This document shows positions 63,942 through 64,000 of a stretch of 64,000 bases of DNA, piece by piece. Below the pieces are notes generated by a model. That model saw only the letters and a list, made by a program, of their open reading frames with translations, did no database searches and was not told the DNA's origin. A program made the position numbers and the translations under genes. Each line of letters starts with the position of its first letter. Within the stretch, counting starts at the first letter, position 1. The stretch spans positions 179,380,927-179,444,926 of the forward strand of contig CM062295.1 of assembly GCA_031216915.1 (NCBI GenBank), in the 5' to 3' direction. This DNA is from Pictodentalium vernedei. Taxonomy: Eukaryota > Mollusca > Scaphopoda > Dentaliida > Dentaliidae.

Positions 63942-64000
63942 CAAGCCTGAATATAAGCAAACTGTCATTTGCAAAATGAGGTTCCCAGAGGGTGAATTTG
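63942..64000. mobile_element. MITE family E, left arm cut by the window edge
   Basis: ATCAAGCCTGAATATAAGCA, TCATTTGCAAAATGAGGTTC match the 47384 left arm. Confidence 0.7.

Overview
The window looks like gene-poor, A+T-rich nuclear DNA of an invertebrate animal. I suggest a mollusc, probably a bivalve or gastropod. This rests on recall of repeat types common in those genomes (tandem-core elements ending in an ACGG/ACAG microsatellite and a 3-prime hairpin, an inverted-repeat DIRS retroelement, many small palindromic elements) and not on any search. There is no bacterial-type gene organisation, no rRNA and no stand-alone tRNA gene. Most of the sequence is transposable-element debris, much of it nested.

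Layout. 0.4-2.0 kb holds a decayed FLYWCH zinc finger / MULE transposase gene with one clean intron. 2.5-7.1 kb is mostly short-period tandem repeats. 7-30 kb is a mosaic of palindromic TTAA-flanked elements, SINEs, a LINE 3-prime end and long-period arrays. 30.8-39.5 kb is one large degenerate DIRS-type retroelement on the minus strand (gag, RT/RNase H, tyrosine recombinase, inverted terminal repeats, internal complementary region), inserted into a palindromic element and itself hosting a tandem-core element. 40-46 kb has more small DNA elements, two of them pogo/Tigger-like. 46.6-49.2 kb is a near-identical 1.27-kb tandem duplication. 52.2-53.7 kb is a hAT-like element with an 8-bp target duplication and nested SINEs. 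59.4-62.4 kb looks like one SINE expanded internally into a 64-bp satellite and then hit by further insertions.

Host genes. The best candidate is a minus-strand gene running from at least 63.6 kb to 4.3 kb. Five short open segments (63544-63579, 50981-51142, 21333-21518, 15103-15168, 4349-4438) have good splice sites, all fit phase 0, and the last ends in CVIQ-stop, a CaaX-like prenylation signal. I do not recognise the protein. Several other exon-like islands occur on both strands (18697-18737, 19941-20038, 29331-29372, 40575-40709, 58349-58395).

Dominant theme. At least four palindromic element families carry TTAA at one or both ends, some with CCCTT-type termini as in piggyBac-mobilised MITEs. 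The commonest has about 14 copies in 64 kb, one with a perfect 58-bp palindrome, and in two places it abuts a second family through a single shared TTAA.
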